Source of the DNA: Combretum micranthum | Taxonomy: Eukaryota > Streptophyta > Magnoliopsida > Myrtales > Combretaceae | DNA length: 64,000 nt | Reading direction: 5' to 3' | NCBI GenBank assembly: GCA_024138025.1 | Contig: JAMXBD010001105.1 | Span: 124,001-188,000, forward strand | In this document: piece by piece, positions 45,835 through 57,330 of the stretch | How the letters are laid out: each line of letters opens with the position of its first letter | Numbering within the stretch: the stretch's first letter is position 1 | Translations under genes and position numbers: made by a program | Notes under the pieces: generated by a model | What the model was told of the DNA's origin: nothing | The model's input: only the letters and a program-made list of their open reading frames with translations | Databases searched by the model: none

Positions 45835-46200
45835 ATTATACTACGAGGGATGCCCAAATAACACATGACAGGCATCCATATCTACAATATCAAAATAAAC
45901 CTCATCCTGGTATTTGCTAATAGAGAATGGCACTCAACGCCTCTCTTTCACATCTATCCTCTCAGCAGACTTTATCTACCCTATGACATATGGATTAGGA
46001 TGTTTTTCAATTGGAAGCTGGAACTTATCAACAATAGCCCTGTTAATTATATCTCACAACTCCCACTGTCCACAATCAAATCGAACACCCTTCCACCAAT
46101 AGTGCACTTAGTGTAAAATAACTAATGCTGCTGAGTGTTATCCTCTTGTTTAAGCGCTAACATCATTCTCCTGATGACATAAGTTGACTTGACACCTTCA
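45835..46200 (-). pseudogene. Gypsy-2 protease
   Basis: On minus FDLIVDSGSCEIII (about 46085-46045) keeps the DSG catalytic triplet, then PIEKHPNPYVIG, FSISKYQDEVYFDIVDMDACHVLFGHPS and a stop at about 45842 just before the RT frame. Only one or two stops break it. It would release the Gag and Pol parts from the polyprotein. Confidence 0.8.
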
Positions 46201-47460
46201 TCTTAATCCTCATAAACCTCATCATCTCTATTAGGTTCACAAATTTCTTCTTCTTCATCCCACTCTACTATATTTGCACTTTTTTTCATCGGGCATTCGT
46301 TGAATCTGTGTCTTAGTTGGTTACAACGAAAACATTTGCCCAGGATAGGTTTTGCATAAGGGTTGTTCTGCTTCGAGGTATCCTTAACCTCAATAGGCCT
46401 TTTACCAGCGGCTCTATCATCTCTCTTTTCACCACTCACACTCTGCCTCTCCTTATGACCTTTATTTTTCTTAGTCATGGATCTGCTACTGCCTATACCC
46501 TCAATTCCATACCTCTTGTTTCCCCTTCAAAGCGGCTACTCTTATCCTGTATCATCATATCGTCCCTAAGTACCATCTTCTTTGCCTCATTCAAGCCCCT
46601 ATCACATTCACCCAGATCATGTCCCTGATTTGTAATTCCAATCCATCGACATACCTAGCCACTTGATGCTCTTCACTTTCTCTCAAATCATTCCTCTTAG
46701 CCAATCTCATAAATTCAGTCGTATAGTCATGAACAGAATGCTAACCTTGGTGGCATCTCTGGTATTGCTGAAAGAGGATTTACTCATAGTCGAGAAGAAG
46801 AAAATCCCATTGTAGCAACTATTTCATCTGGTACCATGTTCTCACTGGTTGCCTTCCCTCTCTTTGTCTCCTATTCTGCAACCTCCCCCACCAGGCAGAG
46901 GCTCCTCCTTCAATCTGCATGCAACTAATCTCATTCAATGATCCTCTGGTATCTCCATGTAGTCGAAAAATTGATCTACCTCTGCCATCCAATGTATAAA
47001 TTCTTCTACATTTATATTGCCATTAAACCAAGGGATACTTACCTTCAAACGGAAGTCCTCGCCATCGCCTTGATCGTACCCATAATAACTTCTCCTGTAT
47101 CTACCACCACCATCATCTCCGCCTTTCCTCTGCTGCCATCACTCATTATACAGTAATCCATCCTCTTCCCCAGATTCCTCATTAGAAATCTGCGCCTACC
47201 AATTTGTAGCAACAGGTTGATTGATCGGACAGCCATAAGCTCCTCTTACCTCTGCTTATCCTATATACCTCTTTACCTCCGTTGATAATCTCTACCAATG
47301 CATCAAAACACTAGATCAAGTCCTCAAGATGCTCTTTAACTCGTTGGATTCTCTGATCCATGGCATCATTCGTCACCCTAAGAACCTCAGTCCCTCGGAC
47401 TCTTGTATCTTGGACATCGCCACAAATACTTTTGCTATCAGTACCTTTGCTTGACGACAT
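46201..47460 (-). pseudogene. gag: Gypsy-2 gag
   Basis: Starts at ATG 47460 (MSSSKGTDSKSICGDVQDTR), 20 bases after the primer site. The gag domain (CRLKEEPLPGGGGCRIGDKE-like block near 46910-46860, MKXLLQWDFLLLDYE near 46820-46785, and FMRLAKRNDLRESEEHQVA near 46710-46660) leads to an Arg/Lys-rich segment and the knuckle CFRCNQLRHRFNEC in the open frame 46478-46203, an intact CX2CX4HX4C. The acidic tail EWDEEEEICEPNRDDEVYED follows. A handful of stops interrupt the middle. Confidence 0.85.
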
Positions 47461-47479
47461 CTTCGCAGGATTTTAACCT

Positions 47480-47493
47480 TACTCTGATACCAA
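47480..47493 (-). other. Gypsy-2 primer-binding site
   Basis: On minus TTGGTATCAGAGTA, one base from the 5' LTR; tRNA-iMet type. Confidence 0.88.
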
Positions 47494-47494
47494 C

Positions 47495-47975
47495 TGACAC
47501 AGTGCAGAAAGTGTAAAGATAAATGTTATCAACATACTGGTTGAATTCACAAGAACTCAACTGCAAATAAGCAATTGACAAAAAAAACTGTCTCAAAGAT
47601 TGTATTTCAATATGATAATAATGCCTAGATTAATAAGAAACTAATTTGAAACTATTTATACTATGAAATAAGAGTCCTGAAAAGATAATTCGTAAAGATA
47701 TAGACAAGATATAAGCCAGTACAAAGTTGGCAGCTTTGGAACCAGCCTTAAAAGAGCAACTCACTAGATTCCATAAAGGCCAATGGCTCAAACCTCCAAG
47801 GTCGGTGACCTATCTTCCCAAAGCCGGCGGCTTAGAGCCGGCTCACACTAAACTTCTAAGGCTAGCCTTTTAAGAAGGCCGGTAGCCATTGTTCCAACGC
47901 CTCTTGGGTTGCTTCTGTTGCTTCTTCGACGACTCTAACTTGTTCAAATACTCCTCAACTAGCTCAATTGCATCA
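47495..47975 (-). repeat. Gypsy-2 5' LTR
   Basis: 481 bp, TG...CA on minus (TGATGCAATTGAG to GCACTGTGTCA). Carries GCCGCCGGCTTTGG (47831-47818 on minus), GAGCCGGCT and GGTCACCGACCTTGG. Near-full alignment with the 3' LTR. Confidence 0.92.
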
Positions 47976-47980
47976 TAATC
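47976..47980. repeat. Target-site duplication of gypsy-2, right
   Basis: TAATC, identical to 42454-42458. Confidence 0.9.
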
Positions 47981-48038
47981 AATTAGACAAATTTGAGAAA
48001 CACAATGAGACCTTTTCTTTTTTTGCCTATTAATACAA

Positions 48039-48046
48039 TCTATACA
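48039..48046. repeat. 8-bp target duplication of the hAT-like element at 48 kb, left
   Basis: TCTATACA here and TTTAGACA at 48764-48771 agree at six of eight bases. Confidence 0.45.
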
Positions 48047-48763
48047 TAGAGATCTCCAAGGTTTGGTTCCCAAATTATAGGATTTGAGACTAAATTGAAG
48101 AGGGTCCTTGCCTGTGGATCCACTTGGTTCGGTCCAGGTTTAGGTCCTAACTGCCACTGTTTTTTTATTTATGAATAATTTTTTTTAATTTAAAACAAAA
48201 CTTCAAACTTAAAATATAAATTAAGCCAAATAATATACTACTCTTTAACTCATTTTTATTTAAAACTATCAAGGCTGTGCAATTATCTTTATACAAGCAC
48301 ATCTTCTTTGAGTTGAAATATTAATAATGTGGGAATAAAGTTTAATCTAAAAAAGTAAAGTTTATAAAAAATATAATAATAAAGTCTCGGGATCGTTTTT
48401 TCAGAGAAACTATATATAAAGCAAAAGATATGCTTTTAAAATATATTTATTACATTACATGTGTTGTTTTAAAAAATGAGTTAATTAATTGCATTTTATT
48501 TTCTTCTTTATTTATTTTTTAACATTTTTTTACTTTACATTTTATTTTTTTATTTCTTATAGTTAAATAATACGTATTTATTTTTTATTTTTTATTTCAA
48601 GAAATGATATCTAACGGGTTTGGCCGATATACCTGACTAGGACCTATGGACCACATCAAGGCTAGGCAATAGGTTGGACCTGCTCCTGCTAGGGTAAGTC
48701 CACAGGTACACTCAGCGTGGCTGTCAGTGAGGTCACAGTTTAGACCCAATCTTTGGAGATCTA
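48047..48763. mobile_element. hAT-like non-autonomous element
   Basis: The left end TAGAGATCTCCAAGG and the inverted right end TAGATCTCCAAAG differ by a 2-bp indel and one base. Subterminal regions are GC-richer (GGTTCGGTCCAGGTTTAGGTCC at about 48128; GGACCTATGGACC and GGTTGGACCTG at 48640-48690) around an AT-rich core with no transposase. It lies 66 bases beyond the gypsy-2 target duplication. Confidence 0.55.
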
Positions 48764-48771
48764 TTTAGACA

Positions 48772-50470
48772 TCTCTCCTTCTTTCAATGCATAGTATTAT
48801 TATTTTTATTATATTTAATTATATATATATATATTTTATTTTTTTTTAAGGAAAGCCATGGCATATGGGATAAAGTCGGCACTCGTCTCGAAGCCTCTCC
48901 TCATTTTTCACCACTTTAGATCCACAACTACTAATTTGCGTTTCTCTAGCACTCCTACCATTGAGTAAAATGCTAATATTATAAATCCGCCACCTCAAAC
49001 TCGTATTGCAAGTCTAGTCGGACTATTAATTAGTAATAAACTTTGACATTGAACTAATTAATAGCGATTTCTTTTAAGCATATGCGGTCTATCTTGTATT
49101 TGTTGTTTCTTCTGTCTATTACATTGTTAGCATCCTTGCAATCCACTAACTATTAAAGGAACTACTTATGTTTTAGATTTGGTGTTCGAACAACTAAATT
49201 TGGATTTTTTTTTTTTTTAACGAAACATGGGTGTTAGTCCACCATTTGTGTATCTTATAAGACTCTTCCTATTTGAATGGATTTTGTTTTCATTAGCTAA
49301 AAATGTAAGCTATATGACAGTTTTTTAATGCTAGTTAAAGTAAACAATAATGGGGGGCTTAGTTTGTATAGTAATATGTCTACTACTAATAATGAAAAGA
49401 AAATCGTTACTATTTTTATGAATTCTAAAATCCTAAACTAATAACTCAATTTATACAAATAATCAAGTAAAATAAAGATGATAGTTAAATTCTATTTTGG
49501 GTGAAACTTTTATATATTTAAAAGTGAGACACTTGAAAATTACTAAAACCATTAGTTTGCAGAATTATCTAATTGAGAAAATGTCTCGTAATAGTTAACA
49601 TATGGATTAGATTAAAACTCAAGAAATTTTAAAAGTACTAAAATGCTTATTATGATGATGATGGTGATGACTGCTTAGTAGCTAAGTTAGGAAGGATAGG
49701 ACCATAAATTCCTTAAACTTTGGGATAAGGCAAGGTGGTATCTCCTAAGAATGCCATCACCTCCCTTACTTAATCTAATTGATGCTTTCCAAGAAGAGAA
49801 AGAAACTATCTCCTAAACCATGTTTCTTTACTATAGTAATTAGATATATATGGCTTATATAAGTTTTGCTAATCAAAGGAGTTTAAAGATTGAAGCCATC
49901 AAGGAACCAACTTTCATCCCTTTGATGAGTCTACCAAACTCAAGACATAAGTGGGTTTCTATTGATCTCAAATTCTAGCGCTAATCTGGAATTCGAAGCT
50001 AGATTTAGTTTAATAATGATTGTTAAACCCATGTTTAATAAGTGTTTGTGATGACAAGTTGTTTAGAGACCTCATACCCATGCCTTGTTGGGAGCTTGAA
50101 AAGAGTAGGAGCTAGGTTTTGTGATTTTCATGTCTTCATTTTTTATTTGATTGATATTTGATTATTTTGATACATGTTATGAATACTTGAAACATGAAAA
50201 AAAACAAATGATGAGACCTATTTTCCTTTTTGTCGTTGTGGACTTTGGTTGGGACTAGAAGTACATTTTTGATGAAATTCATTTTGGGTAATTGATGTAA
50301 TGTGCTACATGTGGTTTTGAGCAAGTATATTTTAGATTTATGTAAATGAATATTGACATGCATAAACAACACATAAATTGCACAAACACACTCATATCAA
50401 ATTACATATTGCTAATTAAATGTAACTTTACTTTAATAAGTGAGTAATTATACAATGTATTTACTCATAA
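48772..50470. other. AT-rich intergenic DNA
   Basis: No gene or structured repeat supported; short AT and T runs only. Confidence 0.5.
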
Positions 50471-50479
50471 GATCCATAT

Positions 50480-52450
50480 GGAACCTATCAATTCCACATA
50501 TGCCGTTGTTGGCAGTTCATTAATAGATATGTTAAAGGCTGGCTCTTTTGAATAGAGTGAGGAGGCAATGGTAACATTTGAGAAGTTGAAGGGAGCTCTT
50601 ACAAATGTTCTTGTTTTAGCATTATCGTTGAGACAGATGCATTGAATCGAAATTGGTGCAATATTATTACATCAAAACCATTACGATGCTTATCATAGTA
50701 AGAAGTTACCTCAACATTTGATAGAAGATTCTATATGTATAACGAGTCGTATGCTATTGTAGATGTTGTTTGAAAGTGGCACAACACTCACTTTATTGTG
50801 AAAAAAAATCACTGCAACTTAAAAAAAACTTCTCTAACAAATTATACAAAATCTAGAGTGATAGAAACACTTGAGTAAGCTCATTTATTTTCACTTTATT
50901 ATGAAAACAAATCACCACAGCTTAAACAAGTTTCTATCACAATTATGTAGAATCTAGAGCAATAGAAATACTTGAATAAGCTCATTGATTATGATTATCA
51001 TATAGTCTATAATAGTGGAATTGAAAGGAAACGTGAGAATACATCCTTCTTCATAGTAATTTCTGGCTTCTTCTTTTTCTTCTTCTTCTTTTAGAGGTCT
51101 TAAAATAGGAAAAATATTTTACAATTATTCAAACAAATAATTAAAGATGTAAATGCTACAAAACCTCTCAAGTGGAATTTAGAATGGAAACATGGTCTAT
51201 TGTTTTGCCAAAACAAAATTCTTCTACCATGTCAACCATCCACAAATCTGAGGCTTTTACAATAACTTCCATGTAATTGTTGATGATTTTGGCTTTATAA
51301 AGACATTCAAGAGAATTATTTTTTTGGAAGACTTGAGAAAACAGGATGAGAGTACATATAAAGTTACCAAGTGTATCAACAAGTCAAATATATGAATCAA
51401 GCACCTTCAAGACTTGTAGCCTCTTTGCTTATTCCAGAAAGAGTTTGAGATGACATAGGTATAAATTTTATCAATTGTCTTCCCAACCCAAACGACTATA
51501 CGATTATTTCAATGGTAGCAGACAGGGTTTTCAATTGTTTGCATCTTGGATCTTTATGTATTCAATTCATAGAAAAATGGTTAATGAAATTATGTTTATA
51601 TGGTTGTGAAGCTCTATGGCTTTCCTAAATAATAATAATTTTTTTTATAAAAATTCTATATTTCTTGGCAAGTTTTGGCAGAGCTTTTCAAGTTGAATGG
51701 AACACAATTGAACACAAGTAGAAGATACCATCTTTAGAGTGATGGTAAAACAAAAGTGTTGATTAAATCATTCAACAATACTTGAGATTTTGTTATGGGA
51801 TGACTTGCACACTAAATGAAGCTTTTGCCATGGGTAGAGTACACTTACCATAGATCACTTCATGATGGGACAAACACTACTTTTGAAGTAGTGTATCATA
51901 GGGTGTCTCCTTTTATATTAGCTTATATCAAGGGCACATCAAAATTAGATGTTGTGGTTGAGGAGTTAATGACAAGCACAATGGATTAGTTACTGTAGGC
52001 TTTGAGAGTTAATTTGAAGTAAGCCTAGAATAAAATGAAGAATACATTAAACAAGCATATATTAATTTGAGTTTGTACTGGAGAACCTTGTGTTTGTCCA
52101 ACTTCAACCCCATAAACAACTTTTTAGTGATGTAGGGGAGTATTTATAAGTTATCAAAAAAAGTATTATTTTTATTTTACTCTTACCAAGTTGGTGGAAC
52201 TTTAGAGTGCATACGAATTGCAATTATCCCTTTAATTCCAAAATTCATAATGTTTTTCATGTGCTGGTATTTTATAAAGGCCATGGGTTGAAACTTCCTT
52301 TGTTGGAGTTACCAGCTGAAGCTAAGCTAAGGTGAGTTGTCCTATAATGACTCCTTTGAGGATTACAAAGTCATTATAGGTTTTTGTTTATTTTTTTAAA
52401 GGTTGATCTTCTATCTAAGCAAACACACTGTCAAGATTTGAGAGTAAATC
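50480..52450 (+). pseudogene. Old Ty3/gypsy pol remnant (RNase H and integrase C-terminus)
   Basis: Blocks in order on plus: LKAGSFE-stop-SEEAMVTFEKLKGAL (about 50536-50605, RT/RNase H junction), ETDALNRNW (50633, RNase H first Asp), YDAYHS-like and PQHLI, then FLNGTQLNTSR-like and SDGKTKVL (51690-51760, integrase core), LPWVEYTYHRSLHDGTNTTFEVVYHR (51825-51905) and SPFILAYIKGTSKLDVVVEEL (51908-51970). NVFHVLVFYKGHGLKLP (about 52250-52300) matches the FHVSQLK end of integrase in chromovirus-type gypsy elements. Broken throughout; older than gypsy-1 and gypsy-2. LTRs not found. Confidence 0.7.
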
Positions 52451-53249
52451 TTCTTAAATTAGGAGTCAATTTCCTAAATCGAGAAGATTTAATTTATTTA
52501 GTAGGTTGTTGAGGTTTGTATGGAAGATTGCATGTGTTTGGACTTTGGAGTTAATGCCTCTTATAATGAAGAGTTTAATTTATTTATTAGTTATTTACTT
52601 TTAGATTAGATCTGATGGTTAATTGTCTTTTATTGATGTCTTTTTTAATTATTTGACAGTTTTTTCTTTATAGAATAAGTTATTAAGAGTCATGTTTTTC
52701 TTTATATAATGTCTATATAACCTTAGGACTGTCAGGGTGTCATATAAATACCTTCCATTGTTATGAGCAATTTATGGACGTAATAAACTAATATCCTAGT
52801 TGAGAATATTCCTCTCTTCAACATTTACAATTTTATCAATCCTAATGCGAAATATCGCAATCAACCAAAATCCTATAGTTTGCTTAATTTTTGGCGTGGT
52901 ATTTACCAAGCTTACCATTGGAGATTACGCCAATATTAATTTTTCTATATATAAAATTTCTAAAATCCATGAAAATCACAAAAGTCCTAAAAACCCTAAA
53001 AATAATTACCAAATTTAATTTCGTATAATTTTTTTTTTTTTTTTTGCTTACTAAAATGGCATATATATGCTAAATGACCATGTGATTCATCATGTCCAAT
53101 ATGAAATTTGCAGGGTTTATAAATACATGGAAAAGAAAACATAAATGAAGGGACACTGAGACAACATGTGGATACATACGCGAGCAATTGAGCTACTAAG
53201 ATTTGATGAAACAATAAAAAATGGAAAACGAAAACTCTCTTAATTCTGC
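52451..53249. other. Intergenic DNA
   Basis: Possibly includes the 3' end of the pol remnant's element; no LTR or gene recognised. Poly-T run at about 53031-53045. Confidence 0.4.
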
Positions 53250-53484
53250 TTAGGCTCTGTTTCGATAGTCTGTTTTTTATCTGAGTCTATATATTTTTTA
53301 AAATGATATAGGTAAATATTTGATTTATATTTATATTTTATCTATATTTGATTTATTTTATTTTTTAATAAGAATTACCAACTTCTTTTTAATCTGTATT
53401 TAAATCTTTATAAATAATTTATTAAAAATAATTTTAAAAAAAGTGTCTGTATCTGTAATCTGCCAACAAACAAATTGGCCCTTA
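53250..53484 (+). mobile_element. MITE, copy 1 (TTA-flanked)
   Basis: TTA (53250-53252) GGCTCTGTTTCG...AATTGGCCC TTA (53482-53484). The inverted ends GGCTCTGTTT and GGGCCAATTTGT are loose. The core TTTTTTAAAATGATATA...TTATATTTTATCTATATTTGAT is shared with 56375-56470. A 3-bp TTA/TAA duplication would suit PIF/Harbinger-type MITEs. Confidence 0.5.
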
Positions 53485-53879
53485 ACGTATGAACTTTCGT
53501 ATCTTCAACGTGGTAGGTTTAGTTTGCGGTCTTGTGTTGTGTTGTGGTGCTTCTAGATCGGGTTTTCCTTTTTACCATGGCATACATAAATTTGCGTATC
53601 TGATGAACTCAAATATGTTAGACCTACCCAATAGTTGACGACTACCTCCGACCTTACAATGGTCGGTTGTAATTTTTTTTATTCCTTTTATTTTTTATTT
53701 TCTTATTTTTCATATTTTTTTAAATTTTTATTTATTTATTTCTTTTTTTTTTTCAATTTCTTTTTAGTTGCTATACTTTTGTTTATAAAGCCACCATAGC
53801 CTATTGTCCATAGGGCACAAATATGACGCTAACACATCTTGCTGCTTAAGTTAACCAACTCTTTGGATAACGGGTTTGG

Positions 53880-54032
53880 TATCATTTTGATTTCTTTTTC
53901 AAACTGAATAGATGTTAAATCAATACAGATATGATATAGATGAAAAACCGATAGTTTTATTCATAAGCTGACCAAATCGAATAAATACAAAGCCGATACA
54001 GATAAAAATCTAATAATCTAAACAGGACCTAA
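53880..54032 (-). mobile_element. Possible MITE fragment, copy 3
   Basis: On minus it starts TTA-GGTCCTGTTTAGATTATTAGATTTTTATCTGTATC, close to the left end of copy 1 (TTA-GGCTCTGTTTCGATAGTCTGTTTTTTATCTG). The similarity fades after about 45 bases, and the same GATACAGATAAAAATC end recurs at 54110-54130. Boundaries are uncertain. Confidence 0.3.
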
Positions 54033-56360
54033 TAATAAATTGACCAAATCAAACCAAACCAAACCGATACTAATCCGATATCGATAATTTACCAATATAG
54101 ATCCAATAGATACAGATAAAAATCCGACAATCTAAATTATAATGACTATCGCAATGTAACGGAATCCTTTATTTGAATCATATATAATATAACCTCGATT
54201 TCTTATTTTAACTATTTAATATCCTGTTACTGAATTTAACCTCGTATGTTTATTTTTTATAGATTCCTAATGGTCAAGGATATGAAACTTAGACATGATC
54301 CACTTGTTATTTTCGTCCCTGATAATCCAACCTGACTGGTCGCCCGTCTATAGATACCCAATTCAAACACAATGTGACGCACGATTTGAGGAATTTCATT
54401 GCACCAATAATTTCACAAAACCGCCATACATGCGCTTTTGTCCATGTACTTACATTAATTTTAATTCCAAAAAGTCAGTTGAATGCTAAATGCTTAACAT
54501 CGTGGTCATTTTCGGCCAATGGGAGTAGCCAATAGGATTGGCTTTGAGTCAGAAAAATCCCCGTGTCGACGTCGATCAGAAGAAGTCCATGGCTAGCGTT
54601 CGAACAAGAGATAAGCGTTTGGACGTTCAAATCCCCCATCATGGGGTATCAATGTCCACGCCAAGGTTGCTTGTTATACCACTTCTTTCTTTCCTTCATC
54701 TCATGGATATTGTACGGAAGATTTTGAATATTAATCATGCCCAGCGACTTTTCATTCTAAAGAAATGGTGAAGTATTTGAAAAAAAAAAAAAAACATCAT
54801 CATATCACTTAATATAAAAATAATGCAGTTCATTGTTACATTTGATTTTTGAAGGATCTATGACTTTTCCTAAACACAACTTCATTTCGTATAAATGCAA
54901 TAGAAGACTAGTATATAGCAGTCATAAAAACTACAATTTGAAATATTTATTAAATGATTAAATAATAATAACTATATATATAGGAAAAAATATTTATACA
55001 TATATATATATCATTATTAATTAAAATCATTATTTATTCGCAGAATGTGTGTATGCTTTAAATCATATACAACCATATTATGGAATTTTACTTTGACAAG
55101 CATGAGAGATTGGCGAAGTGTGAACTTTTCGAAGAGTCGGTGCCTATTATTATCTGATGGGCAAATATATGGGCTAACTGGATCTACCAAGGAAAATGAA
55201 GCAAAAAACATACCGGGTCCAAAATGTATTTGACGGAAACTAATTATACTGACCCCCATTTATTTATTTATTTATTTTTCCTGCCATTTGAAATATTAAG
55301 TACAGCACTTGAATTTAAATTAACAAAATATTAATTGGAAAAAGTCGTATTATGTAAATTATTATTGAAGGAAATAAGTGGTTTTTTTTTTTGTGGAAAT
55401 TATTTAAGGCGGTTCTACAAAATTATGTGTCTACTGATCTTCATGTATACATGATAAATGAAACAAAACAGTATTTTTTTTTAAATCGAGTATAATTAAT
55501 TAATTAATTTAATTATTAACGATTTTCTTAAAAATCTATGTGGTGACGTGAGTCCGGCGTTCGCTAATAAAGATGTATGAAATATAATCATACGCTTAGC
55601 GACAAACTAAACTTAAAATTTTAGGCAGACTACCATGAAAATGGCCTGGCCACATGAAACGAACCACATTAACCTGTTCATCTTCGTCACAACTTTCATC
55701 ATATTCCCAGAAAACGTGCCGGTTGAGAGATTTGCATGCGTGAATCGACGGTAAGGATACAGGAAAAAGATAGGATTAGTCATACCCTTGACTTGAATTT
55801 GTTCGTACTACGAATTACGAAACCCTGCCTGGCGTATAGTATAGTTGACTTTTATCACCAGGAATCCAAAGGCAGAAATAGGATCGTCATATAGCTGCTA
55901 TGATTTTATGTTGCCATTTGACCAGTTCTCTTCAGAGGGAATATTGAAGAGACAGAATGTGGGCTGAAAGATCGCATACCAACGCCCAAGACTATGAATC
56001 CCCAAGGGGACCCATCATTTCATGCATTTTTCAATTGCGTGGAAAGTGCTTGTATTATATATATATAATATGTATATATCTAATGACATACATTTTTAAT
56101 AACTGCTGACCGTTAACAGTTATGGGACTGGTTTTGAGGTTTTAGCCGGGTTTGTACCTTTATTAGTGTTGGCCTCGTCTGCGTTGGATTTTATAATGAT
56201 GTCCATCCATCGTCACCTTCACAATCAAAAGGAACAATACAGTGTGTTCTTTAATGAAAACATGCCATGCCCATTTCCTCAACTCTTAAAATTTTGTAGT
56301 ATGGCAAAGATGGCCTGCTGCTGCAAAGCTACACACATATGATACGCTTGCACATTACCT
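54033..56360. other. Intergenic DNA
   Basis: No gene supported. The stretch 54290-54770 and 55600-56340 is less AT-rich than its surroundings, but I find no domain or splice-consistent frame in it. A 15-base poly-A run lies near 54780 and an AT repeat near 55000. Confidence 0.4.
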
Positions 56361-56365
56361 CATAT

Positions 56366-56582
56366 AAAGTCTATTTTGATGATCTATTTTTCATTTGTAT
56401 CTATATCTTTTTTAAAATGATATATATAAATATATCATATTTACATTTATATTTTATCTATATTTGATCTTTTAATAGGAACCGTCAAATTTTTTTTTAT
56501 ATGTATTTAATTATTTATAAATAATTTACTAAATTTTTTTTTTAAATATTTATATCTATAATCTACCAACAAACAAACACTC
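56366..56582 (+). mobile_element. MITE, copy 2
   Basis: AGTCTATTTTGATGATC...TATCTATATCTTTTTTAAAATGATATA...TTTATATTTTATCTATATTTGAT...ATAATCTACCAACAAACAAACA aligns along its length with copy 1 at 53266-53475. The outer TTA ends are not clear here. Confidence 0.5.
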
Positions 56583-57325
56583 ATAAACTAAGTGTAACAA
56601 GCAACTACTCGATTAACCTACCACCTTATTACGGTTACAATAACCAAGTTCCAAAATGACTCAAATTGCACTGTCACACTAGACCACAGCCCAAAGATTT
56701 GCACCACATTTAATCATAGTATCATAACTTAATATTAAGAAAATATACCTCCATACCACATCTAAATATATCTCTGGATTGTAGTTTTCAGATGTAGGTT
56801 TTTTTTTCCTAAGATGGTCATGTATATGTCACGTGGATTCCGTTCTTTACATGTGACTTCAAAATGTTGATAAAGAAATGATACTCGATGATTGGATAAT
56901 CTAAAGAGAATAACGAGGTGGATGAACATGCAACCTCGGTGTTTCAAACACACAAGTGATAGGTAAGAAAGTTTGAGTATACCTCATGTGTTAATCTTGC
57001 AGTTCTTGAGCAATTGAAGTAGTAATATGCTTGAGTTGCCTATTTGATCCTTATGAGTCAAGCTTCCCTTATGGAACAATGTTTGTCTTCTCTTTCCAAA
57101 ATTAGAAATGATGAGGAGTGATTGAATATTTATTGACAATTGGCATAAATGACAATCATTAGATCATTTTAATAATCAACAGATAAGATGAAGTAAGACT
57201 CATTTCATGCTTATCATGAATGCACTTATCGTGGGCTAAGACCAATAGTTATCCTCCTACGTGCATGAGTTTTCTAGAGAAAGATTGGATGTAGTATACT
57301 AGCTTAACGATCTCCTTTCCAAGTC
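56583..57325. other. Intergenic DNA
   Basis: No gene or repeat structure supported. Confidence 0.5.
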
Positions 57326-57330
57326 CAACA
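57326..57330. repeat. Target-site duplication of the solo LTR, left
   Basis: CAACA, identical to 61752-61756. Confidence 0.8.

Noticed and set aside
54538..54771. 77-codon plus frame in a slightly GC-richer stretch
   Set aside because: No domain, no plausible splice context, and a poly-A run follows. Insufficient for a gene call.
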